Source: Apus apus
Lineage: Eukaryota; Chordata; Aves; Apodiformes; Apodidae
Direction of reading: 5' to 3'
Assembly: GCF_020740795.1 (NCBI RefSeq)
Contig: NC_067312.1
Coordinates: 61,170,405-61,234,404, forward strand
Length of the DNA: 64,000 nt
Position numbers and translations under genes: made by a program. This document shows, one piece after another, positions 62,801 through 64,000 of this stretch. The first letter of the stretch is position 1. Every line of letters begins with the position of its first letter. The notes beneath the pieces are model-generated. The model did no database searches, was not told where the DNA came from, and saw nothing but the letters and a program-made list of their open reading frames with translations.

Positions 62801-64000
62801 ACTTAAGGTCATTTTTTGAGTAAGTGCTGTGAAGTCATGTGAGAGAGAAGATGAAGACATGTGCATGGATGGGGAAAATACAGTTACAGGATAAATGTCT
62901 TCTTGTTCTGCTCTGTAACGACTGTAGTACAGTGTTGCCTGAAAACATGTAAAGTTAAATTAACTTCAGAGAATAGCACAAGACAGCCTCCTGAGAGCCC
63001 CAGGTGATTTTAAATTTTTTTAAATTTATTTCTGTTTGTAGCATAAATAATTTGTTTCATGATCAAGAAAATCAAGTCCTGCAGTAGGTTCACAGATGTG
63101 GAGAACATGCCAGAAAAAAGTGCTTAGTAGCAAAGGATAATACAAGCAAAACAAACAGATGTGAAGCCATTGCAAGGATTTCATAATGTTTTCCTATTTT
63201 TTTCTAGAGATTTCAGGATGCAGAGGTGATACTCTTAGAACCCTTGATGTATACTGAATGATCATTCTTAATCATAATTACTTTAAAATTTGATTACATA
63301 TGCATGATGCTAATTTCAATATTTTTGGGTATACACACACACAAACACAATGTTTATTCCTGCTGGGATGATCAGAATATAATTTTCTAATCATGGCCAT
63401 TCTTAAAAATAGGTGAAGGCTTGGATTATAGTAGAATTTTTTGTGGTAAAATAGCAGTCATTTCGTTTAAACAAAATGCTCTTTGTTCTCCGGAGTTTCC
63501 TCTCCTTATGTCTCAGTAAAGGCTATAGAAATTACTACTCCATTTGAAGTTCCCCAAACCAAAGTGCTTTGTTCTTTTTGATTAAGAGAGGTACTGTGAA
63601 AGGAAAGGCTTCTTGCACATTTGCCATGCTCCAGAAAAATGGCTAATGTTTTGTGAAACCTGTGGCAGTATATATAAGTCCATTTTAAATTTGAAAAATA
63701 TGTAGTAGTATTAAACAGTGAAGACATAAATAATGTGGGGCCAAGAAGGAGTAAAGATATAGTGCTATATGTATGTATATACATATTCCTATTTATATCC
63801 GTGTATTGGAAAGTGTTTTCATTGAAGATTTTAGTAATTTTTAATCTTGAGGGAGACAAGAGTTATGTAGGGAATAAGTAGTGTTTGGATAGTACAGACC
63901 ACTAAGAACATATGAGTGCAAACCTAAGGTAGTCCAGGAAACTATACACTTGTATTTCCTAATTACCATCCTGTTAAGAACTAGGATCATAGTCAAAGAA
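56866..64000 (+). other. HSD17B4 intron 17 (left part)
   Basis: I looked for the next exon (the GDWNPLH hydratase motif) and did not find it, so at least 7.1 kb of intron lies here. Contents: a short CATC repeat near 57364-57378, an antisense CR1 3' fragment at 61031-61303, and otherwise unremarkable AT-rich DNA. Confidence 0.75.
61031..61303 (-). mobile_element. CR1 LINE 3' fragment, antisense, about 270 bp
   Basis: Left edge AGAATCATAGAATCACTTCG is the CR1 3' terminus in reverse. The minus frame gives [19 protein letters not shown] and [16 protein letters not shown]. It is heavily 5'-truncated. Confidence 0.92.

Noticed and set aside
63180..63262. Possible next HSD17B4 exon after TTTTTCTAG at 63208
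   Set aside because: The sequence after the acceptor does not encode the expected AALYRLSGD motif and soon hits a stop in the needed frame.

Overview
The window looks like bird genomic DNA, most likely from the Z chromosome. It is AT-rich and has vertebrate GT-AG gene structure. It is scattered with CR1 LINEs (the dominant sauropsid/avian retrotransposon, with the typical ATTCTATG-type 3' end) and carries one avian-type ERV LTR plus a fragment of a second. The two genes, TNFAIP8 and HSD17B4, lie in the same order and orientation as in other vertebrates. In chicken this pair is Z-linked; that is remembered knowledge, not something the sequence shows.

Layout: (1) 1-3297 is the last intron of TNFAIP8, and 3298-3863 is its terminal coding exon, which carries nearly the whole TIPE domain. 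A roughly 1 kb 3' UTR follows. (2) About 4.9-18.9 kb is intergenic. It holds a roughly 705-bp (TTTC)n array, three antisense CR1 fragments and an antisense LTR fragment. (3) A GC-rich CpG-island promoter at about 18.9-19.6 kb contains HSD17B4 coding exon 1. (4) From 19192 onward HSD17B4 runs rightward. Seventeen coding exons (501 codons, every junction GT-AG and in frame) encode the whole short-chain dehydrogenase domain, the linker and the first part of the hydratase-2 domain. The exon with the hydratase Asp/His motif, the SCP2-like domain and the peroxisomal targeting tail lie beyond the right edge.

The introns carry most of the novelty. There is a full-looking solo LTR in intron 2 and a head-to-tail pair of CR1 fragments in intron 10. 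Intron 11 holds a CR1 split by an unidentified 488-bp insert with a candidate 8-bp target duplication. Intron 14 holds a young-looking sense CR1 with an uninterrupted endonuclease/reverse-transcriptase frame, nested inside an older antisense CR1.

HSD17B4 is the peroxisomal multifunctional enzyme type 2 (D-bifunctional protein) of beta-oxidation. TNFAIP8 is a cytosolic phosphoinositide-binding regulator of apoptosis and inflammation. They are neighbours, not a functional unit. I found no convincing new gene system. The items worth a second look are mobile-element structures and the repeat array.
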